A stretch of 64,000 nt of DNA from Deltaproteobacteria bacterium. Lineage in GTDB: Bacteria; Myxococcota_A; Polyangia; Polyangiales; Polyangiaceae. The stretch is from assembly GCA_016218915.1 (NCBI GenBank), contig JACRCQ010000002.1:1-64000 (forward strand). Direction: 5' to 3'. The notes beneath the pieces are model-generated. The model saw only the letters and a list, made by a program, of their open reading frames with translations. It was not told where the DNA came from and ran no database searches. Each line of letters opens with the position of its first letter. Within the stretch, counting starts at the first letter, position 1. Shown here piece after piece: positions 7,037 to 15,740 of this stretch. The position numbers were made by a program, and so were the translations under genes.

Positions 7037-8719
7037 TCAGAGCCCTGATTCGTCTTCCGGCGGCACTGTGGGCGCAGGCTTTGCCGAGGCCGGCGGCGCT
7101 GTGGCCGATGCGGGCGGCGTCGCTTCCTCGGTACCAGACGCGGTCGTCGCCGGAGTCACCCGATCCCCGCGTCGTCGCGTGCGCCCTTTCGGGGCAGGAC
7201 GAGGCGGTTCCTGCGATGGCGTTGGCGCAACCGACGCGCTGGCAGAAGGCTGCGCTGATGCCACGGCAGGTGCAGACACGGTTGCAGCAACCGGGGCCGA
7301 GCTCGCTGCTGCGCGGGAAGACGCAGCCGGCGTGGGTTGGAACGTGGGCGGCCCGTCAAAGACCACTCGTGCTGCAAGTGCACCGGTCCCTCCAAGCACC
7401 ACGACCAATGCGACCAATCCGACCATGCGGATCTTGTTGCGGCGTTTGTCCGGAGCTGGCGATGGCTCTGCCTGTTCAAGTCCGATGATCGGCGCGGGCG
7501 CTTCTGCCTGGACAGGTTGCGCCTCCGGCGCGCGTTCTGCCTGCGCTGCAGGTGCAACGATAGGCTCTTCAGCTTCAGGGGGCGGCGGCTCGATCGGGGG
7601 CTTCGGCGTCGGCGCGGTAACCGGTCCGGAGTCGATGTCCCCCACGAACATCGCGGCTGTCGGCTTGTCGTCGCCCACGTCGATGGGCACGCCGCGGGCA
7701 AACGCCTGCGCGAAGTCGGTCGAGCCCTCCATCGAGCCTGTCGCGTCCGCGACTTCCTCGATCGACTTGCTGCTCAACGGCGCATCCGATGCGAACGACT
7801 GCGGCACGTAGGTTCGCAGGCAGACCACGAGGTCCTTGGGGCTCAGGTGCAGATCGGCTGCGAGCATGGCGCCCGAGAGCGCAGTACGAAAGTCTGCGGC
7901 GGTCTGGTAGCGAGAGACCGCGTCGAGCGCGAGTGCGCGCCGAACGATCGCTTCCACCGACTTGGGAACCGGCGCGCCCAGCCTCGGCGGAGGGCGCCCG
8001 GACGTCAGCAGGGCGAGCGTCTGACGATCCGTCTCGCCCAGGTACGGAGGACGCGAGCTGAGCAACTCGTACAGGATTGCGCCCAGGGAGCGGATGTCGG
8101 CCCGACGGTCGAACGGCTTGTCCGTTGCCAGCTCCGGCGCCATGTAGGCGAGCGTGCCCTTGCGCGCTGGCACGCCGGTGTCCTGGGCGAATCGCAGGGA
8201 TGATCGCCCCACCCCGAAGTCGATGATCCGCGCAGTGCCGTCGGTCCCCACCATGATCTTGCGCGGAGTGAGCCGGCAGTGCATCACGTCCAGCGCCTCA
8301 TCGTTTTCTCCTCGCAGCTCGTGGGCAGCGTGGAGTCCTGCGCAAGCGTCGGACACGATTCGCAGCGCCGTGGCGATCGGCATGCGGTGTCCTTCGAGAT
8401 CAATGGCGCGCTTCAGGTCGTGGGCCGAGCAGCCGTCCACCCACTCGGTCACCAGAAACAGGACCCCTGCGTGCTCTCCCGCCTCCACGACCTGGGCCAC
8501 GTTCGGGTGCGTGATCAGGGAGGCAATCCGGGCTTCCTCGAGGAATGCGGCACGGAACTGCGCATTGGCTGAACACTCGGGCAGGAACGTCTTGACGGCG
8601 TACCAGCGATCCGAGCTGGCATCCCCGCGGCGCTTGGCTGCCCAGACCGAGTCCATGGCCCCTTGGGTCACTTCCCGCAGGAGCTCATAGCGATCGAGTC
8701 GATATCCTGGTGTCAGCAC
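7037..8719 (-). CDS. PknB-family pseudokinase with C-terminal membrane anchor
   Basis: About 560 aa from GTG 8719 (AAGG five bases upstream; the kinase fold begins at RYELLREV). A TTG at 8815 would add 32 poorly convincing residues. The kinase fold is complete: Lys in WYAVKTF, Glu in FLEEARIAS, DFG in RIIDFGVGRS, and MAPE. But the catalytic loop reads VMHCRLTPRKIMV where active kinases of this group have VHRDxSPHNILV, so the catalytic Asp is Arg and the metal-binding Asn is Lys. The glycine loop is also degraded (TQGAMDSVW). After a Pro/Ala-rich linker there is one membrane segment (MVGLVALVVVLGGTGALAA) and a low-complexity extracytoplasmic tail. This is likely a non-catalytic signalling scaffold. 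It is divergent from the homocysteine methyltransferase gene. Confidence 0.85.
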   Translation of the reverse strand: MLTPGYRLDRYELLREVTQGAMDSVWAAKRRGDASSDRWYAVKTFLPECSANAQFRAAFLEEARIASLITHPNVAQVVEAGEHAGVLFLVTEWVDGCSAHDLKRAIDLEGHRMPIATALRIVSDACAGLHAAHELRGENDEALDVMHCRLTPRKIMVGTDGTARIIDFGVGRSSLRFAQDTGVPARKGTLAYMAPELATDKPFDRRADIRSLGAILYELLSSRPPYLGETDRQTLALLTSGRPPPRLGAPVPKSVEAIVRRALALDAVSRYQTAADFRTALSGAMLAADLHLSPKDLVVCLRTYVPQSFASDAPLSSKSIEEVADATGSMEGSTDFAQAFARGVPIDVGDDKPTAAMFVGDIDSGPVTAPTPKPPIEPPPPEAEEPIVAPAAQAERAPEAQPVQAEAPAPIIGLEQAEPSPAPDKRRNKIRMVGLVALVVVLGGTGALAARVVFDGPPTFQPTPAASSRAAASSAPVAATVSAPAVASAQPSASASVAPTPSQEPPRPAPKGRTRRRGDRVTPATTASGTEEATPPASATAPPASAKPAPTVPPEDESGL

Positions 8720-8883
8720 CGGTACCTTGCGCTTCGAAGCGCCCTCTTCGGACCACGAGTATCTCCTGCCATTACGCGGATGTCGAGGATACGCGTTCAG
8801 GCCCGATCCGGTCAAAAGACCTGCTCTGCTGCTACGCGCCGCAGACCTTGGCGAACTGCCGTCATGCAGTAGGATGGGCGCCC

Positions 8884-9780
8884 ATGCTCTCCACGCTCCG
8901 TGCCCGCTTCACCCGAGGACCGCTGCTGCTCGACGGTCCAACCGGCACCGAGCTCGAGCGTCGTGGTCACGCGACCACCCTTCCGCTGTGGACCGCGCTC
9001 GCCGTTCGCGACGCAAAGCCGATCCTGCGTTCGATCCACGAGGACTACGCCCGGGCCGGTGCAGACATCCTCACTGCCTGCACCTTTCGGACTTCACGCC
9101 ACGTCCTCGACAAGTGCGGACGAGGCGAAGAGGCTGCGGCGCTGACTCGCGAAGCGGTCGCTCTGGCTCGCGATGTGGCTGAAGGCGTGCAGAATCACGA
9201 GGTTCTGGTGGCCGGCTCGATCGCACCGCTCGAGGACTGCTACCACCCCGAGCGAACGCCGGACCACGCCTGCCTCGAACGTGAACACGCGCTGCACGCC
9301 GACAATCTCGCCCGATCCGGAGTGAACCTGCTCCTGGTGGAGACCATGCCCACGTCGCGCGAAGCAGTTCATGCAGCGAAGGCTGCCACCAGCACCGGTC
9401 TGCCCGTGATCGTCTCGCTGCTCGCTGGTCCGGACGCCACGCTCTTTGACAGCTCCCCGCTTCTCGAAGCCATCGATGCGTTGAGCCGCCTGCCGATCGT
9501 CGCCCTGTCCGTCAACTGCGCGCCTCCGGCCTGGTGCTCCCGCGCTCTCGATGTGCTGCGCAGCTCAGGACTCCCCTTTGGCGCGTACGCGAACTCGTCC
9601 ATCCCGGACGGCTCCTTCGGCGACCAGCCCGAGCCGCTCGGGGTTCGCGACTACGCCGCGGCTGCGGGCGAATGGCTCGCGCAAGGCGCCCGGCTGATCG
9701 GCGGTTGCTGCGGCACCATGCCAGCGCACATCGCTGCGCTGCGCGCCTTGATCGATCGCGCCGCCCCGGAGGCAGCTTGA
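8884..9780 (+). CDS. homocysteine S-methyltransferase family protein
   Basis: A protein of 298 aa with ATG at 8884, preceded by GTAGGATGG. It opens with LLLDGPTGTELERRG, the barrel start typical of the family, and carries the zinc ligands: Cys in LSVNCAPPAWC (about 218) and the adjacent pair in LIGGCCGTMPAHI (about 279-280). The family transfers a methyl group to homocysteine from donors such as S-methylmethionine or betaine; it lacks the cobalamin and folate domains of MetH, so it is the short form. The donor cannot be deduced. Its stop overlaps the TTG start of the pseudouridine synthase gene, so the two are co-transcribed. Confidence 0.88.
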   Translation: MLSTLRARFTRGPLLLDGPTGTELERRGHATTLPLWTALAVRDAKPILRSIHEDYARAGADILTACTFRTSRHVLDKCGRGEEAAALTREAVALARDVAEGVQNHEVLVAGSIAPLEDCYHPERTPDHACLEREHALHADNLARSGVNLLLVETMPTSREAVHAAKAATSTGLPVIVSLLAGPDATLFDSSPLLEAIDALSRLPIVALSVNCAPPAWCSRALDVLRSSGLPFGAYANSSIPDGSFGDQPEPLGVRDYAAAAGEWLAQGARLIGGCCGTMPAHIAALRALIDRAAPEAA

Positions 9781-10796
9781 CCCGCCTCGCCCCGCACGAG
9801 CGTCCAGAGGTGGACCGGCCCGCTGACGTGGACCCTGACGCGGTCATGACCGTGTTCCGCGTGCCCAAGGAAATGGCCGGCATGCGGGTGGACTGCTTTC
9901 TCCAGACCCAGCTCAAGGACTCCAGCCGAACCCGCGCCAAGGCGATCGTCAAGGTTGCGGCCCGCAGCCTCGAAGGAACGAGGCTTCGCCCCAACGCGCG
10001 CGTGGCGGCAGGACAGGTCCTGGTGCTCTGGCGACCTCCGTGGGACGAGGTCGAGCTCGAGATCGACATCGGGATTCTCTACGAAGACGGCCACATCGTG
10101 ATCATCGACAAGCCGGCTGGCCTGCCTGTGCACCCGTCGGCCCGCTACTACCGCAACACCGTCGTCAAGATGATGGCCAGGAAGTTCCCCTCCGAGCACC
10201 TCGTGCTGGCCCACCGTCTCGATCGCGAAACCAGCGGCGTGCTCGTGCTCGCGCGCACTGCCGCGGCAGACCGCAAGATCAAGAAGCAGTTCGAAGCCCG
10301 GACCGGCGTCGAGAAGTCCTACCTCGCCATCACCTGGGGATGGCCTGAGCGCGACGAGTTCCGCGTGGAGCTCCCGCTGGAGCGCGACCCCAAGTCACGC
10401 CTGCGCGTGGCCATGCGAGTGGCAGCGCCCGGCCACGGGCTCGATGCCGCAACCCGCGTCACCGTGCTCGAGCGAAGGCAGAAAGACGACCGGCGCTACG
10501 CGCTCGTTCGGTGCGATCTGGAGACCGGACGCCAGCATCAGATCCGGGTCCACCTGAAGGCGGTCGGCTGCCCGGTGCTGGGCGACAAGATCTACGGCCC
10601 GGATTCGGAGCTGCATGCCCGATTCTCGGACGGCACGCTCACCGAGGCGGATCGCTCGGTGCTGGAGCTGTCCAGGCACGCATTGCACGCTGCCCGACTG
10701 GTCATCCGTCACCCGATCAGCGACGAGCCCATGGTGATCGAAGCGCCGTTGCCGGCGGACATGCGCGCGTTCCTCGACGCGCTCGATCCGGTTTGA
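9777..10796 (+). CDS. RluA-family pseudouridine synthase with S4 domain
   Basis: About 339 aa. An N-terminal S4 RNA-binding domain (TVFRVPKEMAGMRVDCFLQT) is followed by the catalytic domain with AHRLDRETSGVLVLARTA, where the Asp of HRLD is the nucleophile, and LETGRQHQIRVHLKAVGCPV. It isomerises uridines in rRNA or tRNA; the target cannot be told. I prefer the TTG start at 9777 because GGAGG sits four bases before it and it overlaps the upstream stop (TTGA). ATG 9846 is an alternative that would still keep the S4 domain. Only 13 bp separate its stop from the end of the converging gene. Confidence 0.88.
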   Translation: MTRLAPHERPEVDRPADVDPDAVMTVFRVPKEMAGMRVDCFLQTQLKDSSRTRAKAIVKVAARSLEGTRLRPNARVAAGQVLVLWRPPWDEVELEIDIGILYEDGHIVIIDKPAGLPVHPSARYYRNTVVKMMARKFPSEHLVLAHRLDRETSGVLVLARTAAADRKIKKQFEARTGVEKSYLAITWGWPERDEFRVELPLERDPKSRLRVAMRVAAPGHGLDAATRVTVLERRQKDDRRYALVRCDLETGRQHQIRVHLKAVGCPVLGDKIYGPDSELHARFSDGTLTEADRSVLELSRHALHAARLVIRHPISDEPMVIEAPLPADMRAFLDALDPV

Positions 10797-10809
10797 AGGT
10801 TTCGGCGCT

Positions 10810-11130
10810 CTACAGCCCCTTGGGAACCTGATCGAGATCCACGTGCGACAGCGCGTAGCGGATGAGCGCGCTGCGGTTGGCCTTGGTGAGCCCACGCGCC
10901 TTGAGCTTCTCGACCATCGCATCGAGATGGTCGAGATCCTCGTTGTACATGGAGATGCAGATCACCTTGTAGTGAACCGGCTTGGCGGCAGCTGCGCCGC
11001 GCGGTGTCGATTCAGGCACCGGCTCGCGCTCAGGCGCGTTCGTGTAGAACGCTCCGGAGAGCACGTTTTGCACCTCGTCATGATCCAACAGCGAACGGGC
11101 CGCTCGAAATTCACCTTGATCCGAAGACAT
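10810..11130 (-). CDS. small ribbon-helix-helix-like partner of the ParA ATPase
   Basis: A protein of 106 aa. The N-terminal half is disordered-looking and Pro/Ala-rich; the C-terminal half is VHYKVICISMYNEDLDHLDAMVEKLKARGLTKANRSALIRYALSHV, which has the strand-helix-helix pattern of ribbon-helix-helix proteins (strand KVICISMY, then two helices, the second with NRSALIRYAL). It starts 11 bp after the ParA stop on the same strand. ParA genes are usually followed by a DNA- or cargo-binding partner, so this is likely the adaptor. It is not a ParB homologue. Confidence 0.7.
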   Translation of the reverse strand: MSSDQGEFRAARSLLDHDEVQNVLSGAFYTNAPEREPVPESTPRGAAAAKPVHYKVICISMYNEDLDHLDAMVEKLKARGLTKANRSALIRYALSHVDLDQVPKGL

Positions 11131-11141
11131 GATCGCCTCCC

Positions 11142-12446
11142 TCAGCAGGCCGTTGCGGCCTCGGCCTGGGTGTTGAAAACCTCTGCCTGATGCCCGTGCA
11201 CGATCCGATCGACCACCGTCCGGTAGTCGTCAGCCGGCGCGCTTCCAGGCGCATACTCGAAGATCGTCTTCCCCTCGGACGGCGCTTCCTTGACCTTGAT
11301 CGCCTGACGAATCGGCGGAAGGCAGCGCTCGCCAAAGTGCTGCTGCAGCGTCTCCACCGCATTGCGACAGATGTTCGCGCGCGCATCGTAGAACGTCGGA
11401 AGCACCCCCCAGATCCGCACCGGATGGTGCAGCAGCTGGTTGACGTTGCGAACCGTCTTGAGCACCTGGCGCACGCCTGCGAGAGACAGGAAGTCGCACG
11501 CGACCGGCACCAGCACGCTGTCTGCGAATACCAGCGAGTTCTGGTTCATCAGCGACAGGCTCGGTGAGCAGTCGAGAAGAACGTAGTCGTAGGCCTGCGC
11601 TGCGCTCATGAGACGATCGCGGAGCACCCGATCGCGGTTCTGCTTGCCAGCCAGGTACAGCTCGGCCGCTGCCAGCGTCTCGTTCGACGCAACCAGATCG
11701 AGGTTCTCGCGCACGGTCTGGCACACGGCCTTGACCGGCAGCCCCATCACCAGCACGTGATAGAGCGACTTGTCCGTGTTCACGTTGAGCGAAACGGCCA
11801 CGTTCCCCTGTGAATCCGTGTCGACCAGGAGCACGCGCTTTCCTTGCGCTGCAAGGCCTGCCGCAATGCTCACCGACGTCGTCGTCTTGCCCGTGCCGCC
11901 CTTGTGATTGAATATCGCAAGGAACCGCGGAGGCTCCGCGTTGCCGGAAGCAGGCTTTGCACCCTGCGCCTGGGCGTTGCCCCGCAGGATCGGCACGACC
12001 GGGACAGCGATCGCGCTGCTCGCCGGCTGCGGCGCTGCGTCCATCGCCATGGGCTCCGGCTCTGGCGCGGCAGGCTCGACTTGCGTTGCCATGGGCGGCT
12101 CGTCGGCAGGTTGCTGCGCAGGCGCAGCTTCTTGCTCGCGAGCCGCTTCCATGTCCCCGAGCTTCACGCCCCGGGCTTCTTCGAGGACCTGGGTGCGACA
12201 CGGCAGCGAGCACGCGTACCTGCGCCGCCCTTCGACGTAGAGAACCTGCGAGACCAGGTCGACCGTGAACCGCTTCGCGCAAGCGTCACACGTCACCAGC
12301 CCATCGCCACCGGCTCGCTGGCTCACCTCCAGACACTTCTGCGAGCAGTAGAACGAGAAGCCTCCTTCGCGATCCTCCATCTGATAGCGAAACTGGACCT
12401 CGAAGCTCGTCCCACAAACACTGCACGTTTCGGTCATCGTGCCCAT
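11142..12446 (-). CDS. ParA-type ATPase with two N-terminal zinc fingers
   Basis: A protein of 434 aa with ATG 12446 after GGAGGA. The first 90 residues hold two Cys clusters of the same pattern: CSVC...CSQKC (about 8-38) and CDAC...CSLPC (about 52-83), each CxxC, about 20 residues, CxxxC. A Pro/Ala/Glu-rich linker follows. The ParA domain begins about 175: FLAIFNHKGGTGKTTTSVSI (deviant Walker A), VLLVDTDSQGNVAVSL and YDYVLLDCSPSLSLM. ParA ATPases position DNA, chemoreceptor arrays or other cargo by nucleotide-dependent DNA binding. The zinc fingers and the non-ParB partner mark it as an orphan cargo-type ParA; the cargo is unknown. It lies 109 bp downstream of purH. Confidence 0.85.
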   Translation of the reverse strand: MGTMTETCSVCGTSFEVQFRYQMEDREGGFSFYCSQKCLEVSQRAGGDGLVTCDACAKRFTVDLVSQVLYVEGRRRYACSLPCRTQVLEEARGVKLGDMEAAREQEAAPAQQPADEPPMATQVEPAAPEPEPMAMDAAPQPASSAIAVPVVPILRGNAQAQGAKPASGNAEPPRFLAIFNHKGGTGKTTTSVSIAAGLAAQGKRVLLVDTDSQGNVAVSLNVNTDKSLYHVLVMGLPVKAVCQTVRENLDLVASNETLAAAELYLAGKQNRDRVLRDRLMSAAQAYDYVLLDCSPSLSLMNQNSLVFADSVLVPVACDFLSLAGVRQVLKTVRNVNQLLHHPVRIWGVLPTFYDARANICRNAVETLQQHFGERCLPPIRQAIKVKEAPSEGKTIFEYAPGSAPADDYRTVVDRIVHGHQAEVFNTQAEAATAC

Positions 12447-12555
12447 CAGCTCGTCCTCCGCAGCACCGATTCATTCGGTCGCCGCATGTGCCGACTTGCT
12501 TAAGCACGACGCCCCAAACAAGGCCAAGTTAATGATGGCCGATGGACGCCACTTC

Positions 12556-14112
12556 TCAGTGCTTGAAATGCCGGTGTCCAGTGAAGATCATCGCCAGCCC
12601 CAGACGATCCGCCGCCTCGATCACAGCGTCGTCTTTCACGCTCCCGCCAGGCTGCGCGATCGCGGTCACGCCGTGCGACGCCGCAACCTCGAGACCATCG
12701 GCAAAGGGGAAGAACGCATCGGACCCGAGCACGCTGCCACGGGTTTGCTCGCCTGCCTTGTGGCAGGCGATCCGCACGCTCTCCACGCGCGACATCTGCC
12801 CAGCGCCAACGCCTACCGTTCTGCCGGGCTTGGCCAGGACGATCGCGTTGGACTTGACGTGCTTGACCACGCGCCAGGCGAAGTCGAGCGCCTGCAACTC
12901 CTCGGCAGTGGGCGCCCGCTTGGTCACGACCTTACCTCCAGGCACCTCGCCCGAGGCGCTCGCGTCGCGGTCCTGCACCACGAGCCCGCCAGACACGCGT
13001 CGGTAGGTCAGCATGGCGTAATCCGGGGGGAGCCAGGCGCCGCAGGCGAGCAATCTGAGGTTCTTCTTCTTCTTGAGGAGTTCAAGCGCAACTGGTGAAA
13101 ATGACGGAGCAATAATCGCCTCGAGGAACGTCTCGCCAAGCACCTTTGCGGTCTCTTCCTCCACCGGTTGGTTCAGGGCCACGATTCCGCCAAACGCACT
13201 CGTCGCGTCTGCCTCCCGCGCGATTCGATACGCCTCGGCGAGGGTCGAGGCCGTGGCCACACCGCAGGGATTGGTGTGCTTGACCACCACGGCCGCAGGT
13301 CCTTCGAACTCCCGCACCGCTTCCAGGGCAGCGTCGACGTCGACCAGGTTGTTGAACGAAAGCTCCTTGCCTCCTGCGCCCAGGCTCTCAGCGAGCGCGA
13401 CGGTGCCTGCAGCAGCGTTGCGCTCCCTGTAGAACGCGCCGGTCTGGTGCGGATTCTCGCCGTAGCGAAGGGTGTAGGCGCGCTCGAAGGACAAGGACAG
13501 GTTGCGGGGGAACCGCTCACGCTCGCCCGATGGGCTGAGGCTCGACAGGTAGCCGGTGATCGCTCCGTCGTAGGCCGAGGTGTGAGCAAAAGCCTTGGCA
13601 GCAAGCTGAGAACGCGTGGCTGAGGAGACGGAGCCCGAGGACTTCAGCTCTTGGAGGACGGCGTCGTAGTCGGCAGGATCGCAGACCACAGCGACGCGCG
13701 CGTGGTTCTTGGCTGCGCTACGGATCATGGCCGGGCCGCCTATGTCGATGTTCTCGACGATCTCCTCGAAGGTGGCGTCTGCGCGCGCAGCGGTCCGCTC
13801 GAACAGGTAGAGGTTGACCACCACGAGCTCGATGAGGGAGGCACCGAGCCTGGTGAGGTCAGCGTCATCGAGTCCAGCGCGGGCGAGGATGCCGCCATGG
13901 ACGCGCGGGTGCAGGGTCTTGACCCGTCCATCCATGACTTCTGGCGAACCGGTGTACGATTCCACGGGAGTGACTTCGATCCCTGCTTCGGACAGGAGGC
14001 GAGAGGTGCCCCCGGTCGAGAGAAGGGAGAACCCGAGGCTGCGCAGGGCCTGGGCGAACGGCACGAGGCCGGTCTTGTCCGAAACCGATAGCAGGGCGAG
14101 GCGGGTGGTCAT
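12556..14112 (-). CDS. purH: bifunctional AICAR transformylase / IMP cyclohydrolase
   Basis: A protein of 518 aa of normal length for PurH. The N-terminal IMP cyclohydrolase domain starts LALLSVSDKTGLVPFAQAL and contains VMDGRVKTLHPRVHGGILAR and NLYLFERTAA. The C-terminal transformylase domain includes KELSFNNLVDVDAALEAV, VVKHTNPCGVA, the acceptor-binding region SNAIVLAKPGRTVGVGAGQM and the end PGGSVKDDAVIEAAD. It carries out the last two steps of purine synthesis, AICAR to FAICAR to IMP. It is the first gene of a likely same-strand series with the zinc-finger ParA and its partner; upstream lie a G-rich tract and three 25 bp repeats. Confidence 0.96.
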   Translation of the reverse strand: MTTRLALLSVSDKTGLVPFAQALRSLGFSLLSTGGTSRLLSEAGIEVTPVESYTGSPEVMDGRVKTLHPRVHGGILARAGLDDADLTRLGASLIELVVVNLYLFERTAARADATFEEIVENIDIGGPAMIRSAAKNHARVAVVCDPADYDAVLQELKSSGSVSSATRSQLAAKAFAHTSAYDGAITGYLSSLSPSGERERFPRNLSLSFERAYTLRYGENPHQTGAFYRERNAAAGTVALAESLGAGGKELSFNNLVDVDAALEAVREFEGPAAVVVKHTNPCGVATASTLAEAYRIAREADATSAFGGIVALNQPVEEETAKVLGETFLEAIIAPSFSPVALELLKKKKNLRLLACGAWLPPDYAMLTYRRVSGGLVVQDRDASASGEVPGGKVVTKRAPTAEELQALDFAWRVVKHVKSNAIVLAKPGRTVGVGAGQMSRVESVRIACHKAGEQTRGSVLGSDAFFPFADGLEVAASHGVTAIAQPGGSVKDDAVIEAADRLGLAMIFTGHRHFKH

Positions 14113-14161
14113 GAGCGGGCGGTACCTTTCGTGGCAGGTGCCGTCAACCCCCCCCAGCCCC

Positions 14162-14236
14162 GGGGGAGGTATCCATTTCGGCAGAAGGGGGAGGTATCCA
14201 TTTCGGCAGAAGGGGGAGGTATCCTTTTCGGCAGAA
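14162..14236. repeat. three tandem 25 bp repeats upstream of purH
   Basis: Three consecutive 25 bp units of the form GGGGGAGGTATCC(A/T) + TTTCGGCAGAA start at 14162, 14187 and 14212; the third differs by one base (ATCCTT instead of ATCCAT). They lie in the 210 bp divergent spacer between purH and a lipoprotein gene, where they could affect either promoter. No promoter is convincing within them. Confidence 0.9.
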
Positions 14237-14322
14237 GAGGGGGCATTTCCGGATCGTTCTGCGTATCATGGAGGACTCTGGGTTCCCTTTTACGCAAACC
14301 CCACGGTGAAGAGGTGCGGATC

Positions 14323-14901
14323 ATGCGTCTTGCGAGCTTGTCGTTGATTGCTCTGTCCCTTGCCGCGACCATCGGCGGCTGCTCAACATCCTCGGATCAG
14401 ACCGGGACCGGCGGCACCGGGGTCCATCCCGAGCCGTACTATCCGAAGAACAGCGGGCTGCCCATGACCGAGGCTGAGGCGTGCAAGACGTTGCTCGACG
14501 CCATCACGGCGCAGGGTGTCAAGCTGGGCTGCGTCCTGACCATGCCGACCTGCCCCGCGTACATCCAGAGCAGCGCGCCGACGCAACCGCACTGCCTGCT
14601 ATGGGACAAGGGGACAATTGACGGTTGCACGAGCTTCTATGCGTCGTACTCCTCGTGCGACGACTTTGCGAACCGCCCGTGCGTGATTGGCTACATCCCG
14701 AACTCGGCGCCCCAGGGGTGCCCGGCAGATGCTGGGACCGACGCGCAAGCCGAGGCCAGCACGGATGCGAAGCCGCAGGACGACGTGGTGGTACCGGATG
14801 ACGTGGTGGTGCCGGATGACAGCACGACGCCGGACGACGTGGTGGTGCCGGACGACGCGCCGGCCGAGGTGAGCACGCCGGAAGACGCGGCAGCGGACTG
14901 A
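14323..14901 (+). CDS. lipoprotein with Asp/Val-rich C-terminal repeats
   Basis: A protein of 192 aa with ATG at 14323 after GAAGAGGTG. The lipoprotein signal is MRLASLSLIALSLAATIGGC with lipobox IGGC and Cys at about 20. The central part has several Cys (EAEACKTLLDAI, KLGCVLTMPTCPAYIQ, HCLLWDKG, GCTSFYASYSSCDDF) and is probably disulfide-bonded. The tail repeats DDVVVPDD three times within an acidic region before the end EDAAAD. No family is recognised. Similar acidic spacers are common in myxobacterial surface lipoproteins. Confidence 0.75.
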   Translation: MRLASLSLIALSLAATIGGCSTSSDQTGTGGTGVHPEPYYPKNSGLPMTEAEACKTLLDAITAQGVKLGCVLTMPTCPAYIQSSAPTQPHCLLWDKGTIDGCTSFYASYSSCDDFANRPCVIGYIPNSAPQGCPADAGTDAQAEASTDAKPQDDVVVPDDVVVPDDSTTPDDVVVPDDAPAEVSTPEDAAAD

Positions 14902-14923
14902 CGGTTTCGGCTGGGAAGACACG

Positions 14924-14958
14924 AAAACGCCGGCGCCAGGAGGGGATTGGCGCCGGCG
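14924..14958 (-). terminator. intrinsic terminator for the sigma-like gene
   Basis: Arms CGCCGGCGCC (14928-14937) and GGCGCCGGCG (14949-14958) form a perfect 10 bp stem with an 11-base loop. Read on the minus strand the stem is followed by TTTT (14924-14927), the usual form of a Rho-independent terminator, 42 bases after the stop codon at 15000. On the plus strand there is no T-run, though the hairpin may still slow transcription of the converging lipoprotein gene. Confidence 0.7.
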
Positions 14959-14999
14959 GGAGGTGGGCTGATGTGGGCGGCGCGGCCGCCCCTCAGTGC

Positions 15000-15740
15000 T
15001 CAGTCGTCAAATACCGCGAACTCTTCGATGTCGTTGATCTCCGGTGCGGCGACCGGCTCTTCCAGCTCGTCATCGTCGTCGTGCCCGCACTTGCTGCAGT
15101 CCTTCTCGTCCTCAAAGTCGTCCGCGCTCAGGATCGGCAGCCTGCGCTTGCCGACCGGCCCCTCGTCGACGTAGTCGCGCAGCGACTTCATCTCGTTGAG
15201 GGCATCGAGCTTGGCGAGCGCCTTGACCTCGAGCTGACGGATGCGCTCGCGGGTGAGGTTCATGATCGCGCCGACGTCTTCGAGCGTGGTGCCGCCACGG
15301 TCCGCGATGTCCAGGGCGCAGCTCTCGTTCATCTCCCAGACCTCGAGGTCCGGGAAGTTGAGCTTGATGGCGCCTGTCCGCGAGGAGACGTCGATGAACA
15401 GGTGGTACTTGCAGGAGACATAGGGGCAAGGACGGGGCGCGCTCGCGCAATCGGCGCGGGTGCGGGGCTTCCAGTAGTCGGTCTCCGGGAACAGCAGGCG
15501 TCCGATCTCCAGCTCGCGCTTGGTCATGCGCTTGACGCTGATGGTACGGGCGCGCACGTCGCGCTTGCGGCGCGAGCGACGCTGCTCACGGGTCATGGGC
15601 GGGTCGTCGGACTCGACGTCAGGCTGCAGAGCGAGAGCGCCCTCGGTCGGAGCGTCATCATGGACAGCGGTCGTCTCCTCCAGGGAGTCGTCGTCAAAGT
15701 CTTCGGGATCCGACATCATGTTCCGGTTCGTGGTGTCCAT
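15000..15740 (-). CDS. sigma-70 region 4-only protein with Cys clusters
   Basis: A protein of 246 aa from ATG 15740 (GGAGG seven bases upstream; a farther in-frame ATG at 15803 has no such site). A sigma region 4 helix-turn-helix is clear: [20 protein letters not shown] then [18 protein letters not shown]. Regions 2 and 3 are absent. In their place is a short domain with [20 protein letters not shown] and [17 protein letters not shown]; the Cys set could bind zinc or an iron-sulfur cluster. The C-terminus has [11 protein letters not shown] and an acidic tail. It probably binds DNA or RNA polymerase as a regulator rather than acting as a full sigma factor. It ends at a good terminator. Confidence 0.75.
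   Translation of the reverse strand: MDTTNRNMMSDPEDFDDDSLEETTAVHDDAPTEGALALQPDVESDDPPMTREQRRSRRKRDVRARTISVKRMTKRELEIGRLLFPETDYWKPRTRADCASAPRPCPYVSCKYHLFIDVSSRTGAIKLNFPDLEVWEMNESCALDIADRGGTTLEDVGAIMNLTRERIRQLEVKALAKLDALNEMKSLRDYVDEGPVGKRRLPILSADDFEDEKDCSKCGHDDDDELEEPVAAPEINDIEEFAVFDD

Noticed and set aside
10810..12446. Plasmid or chromosome partition (parAB) locus
   Set aside because: There is no ParB and no parS-like inverted repeat nearby, and the genes follow purH; the chromosome parAB should be near the origin.
14113..14160. Promoter for purH with TTGACG at about 14142-14147
   Set aside because: A weak -10 (TACCGC) at 17 bp and overlap with a G/C-rich tract make the call too uncertain.
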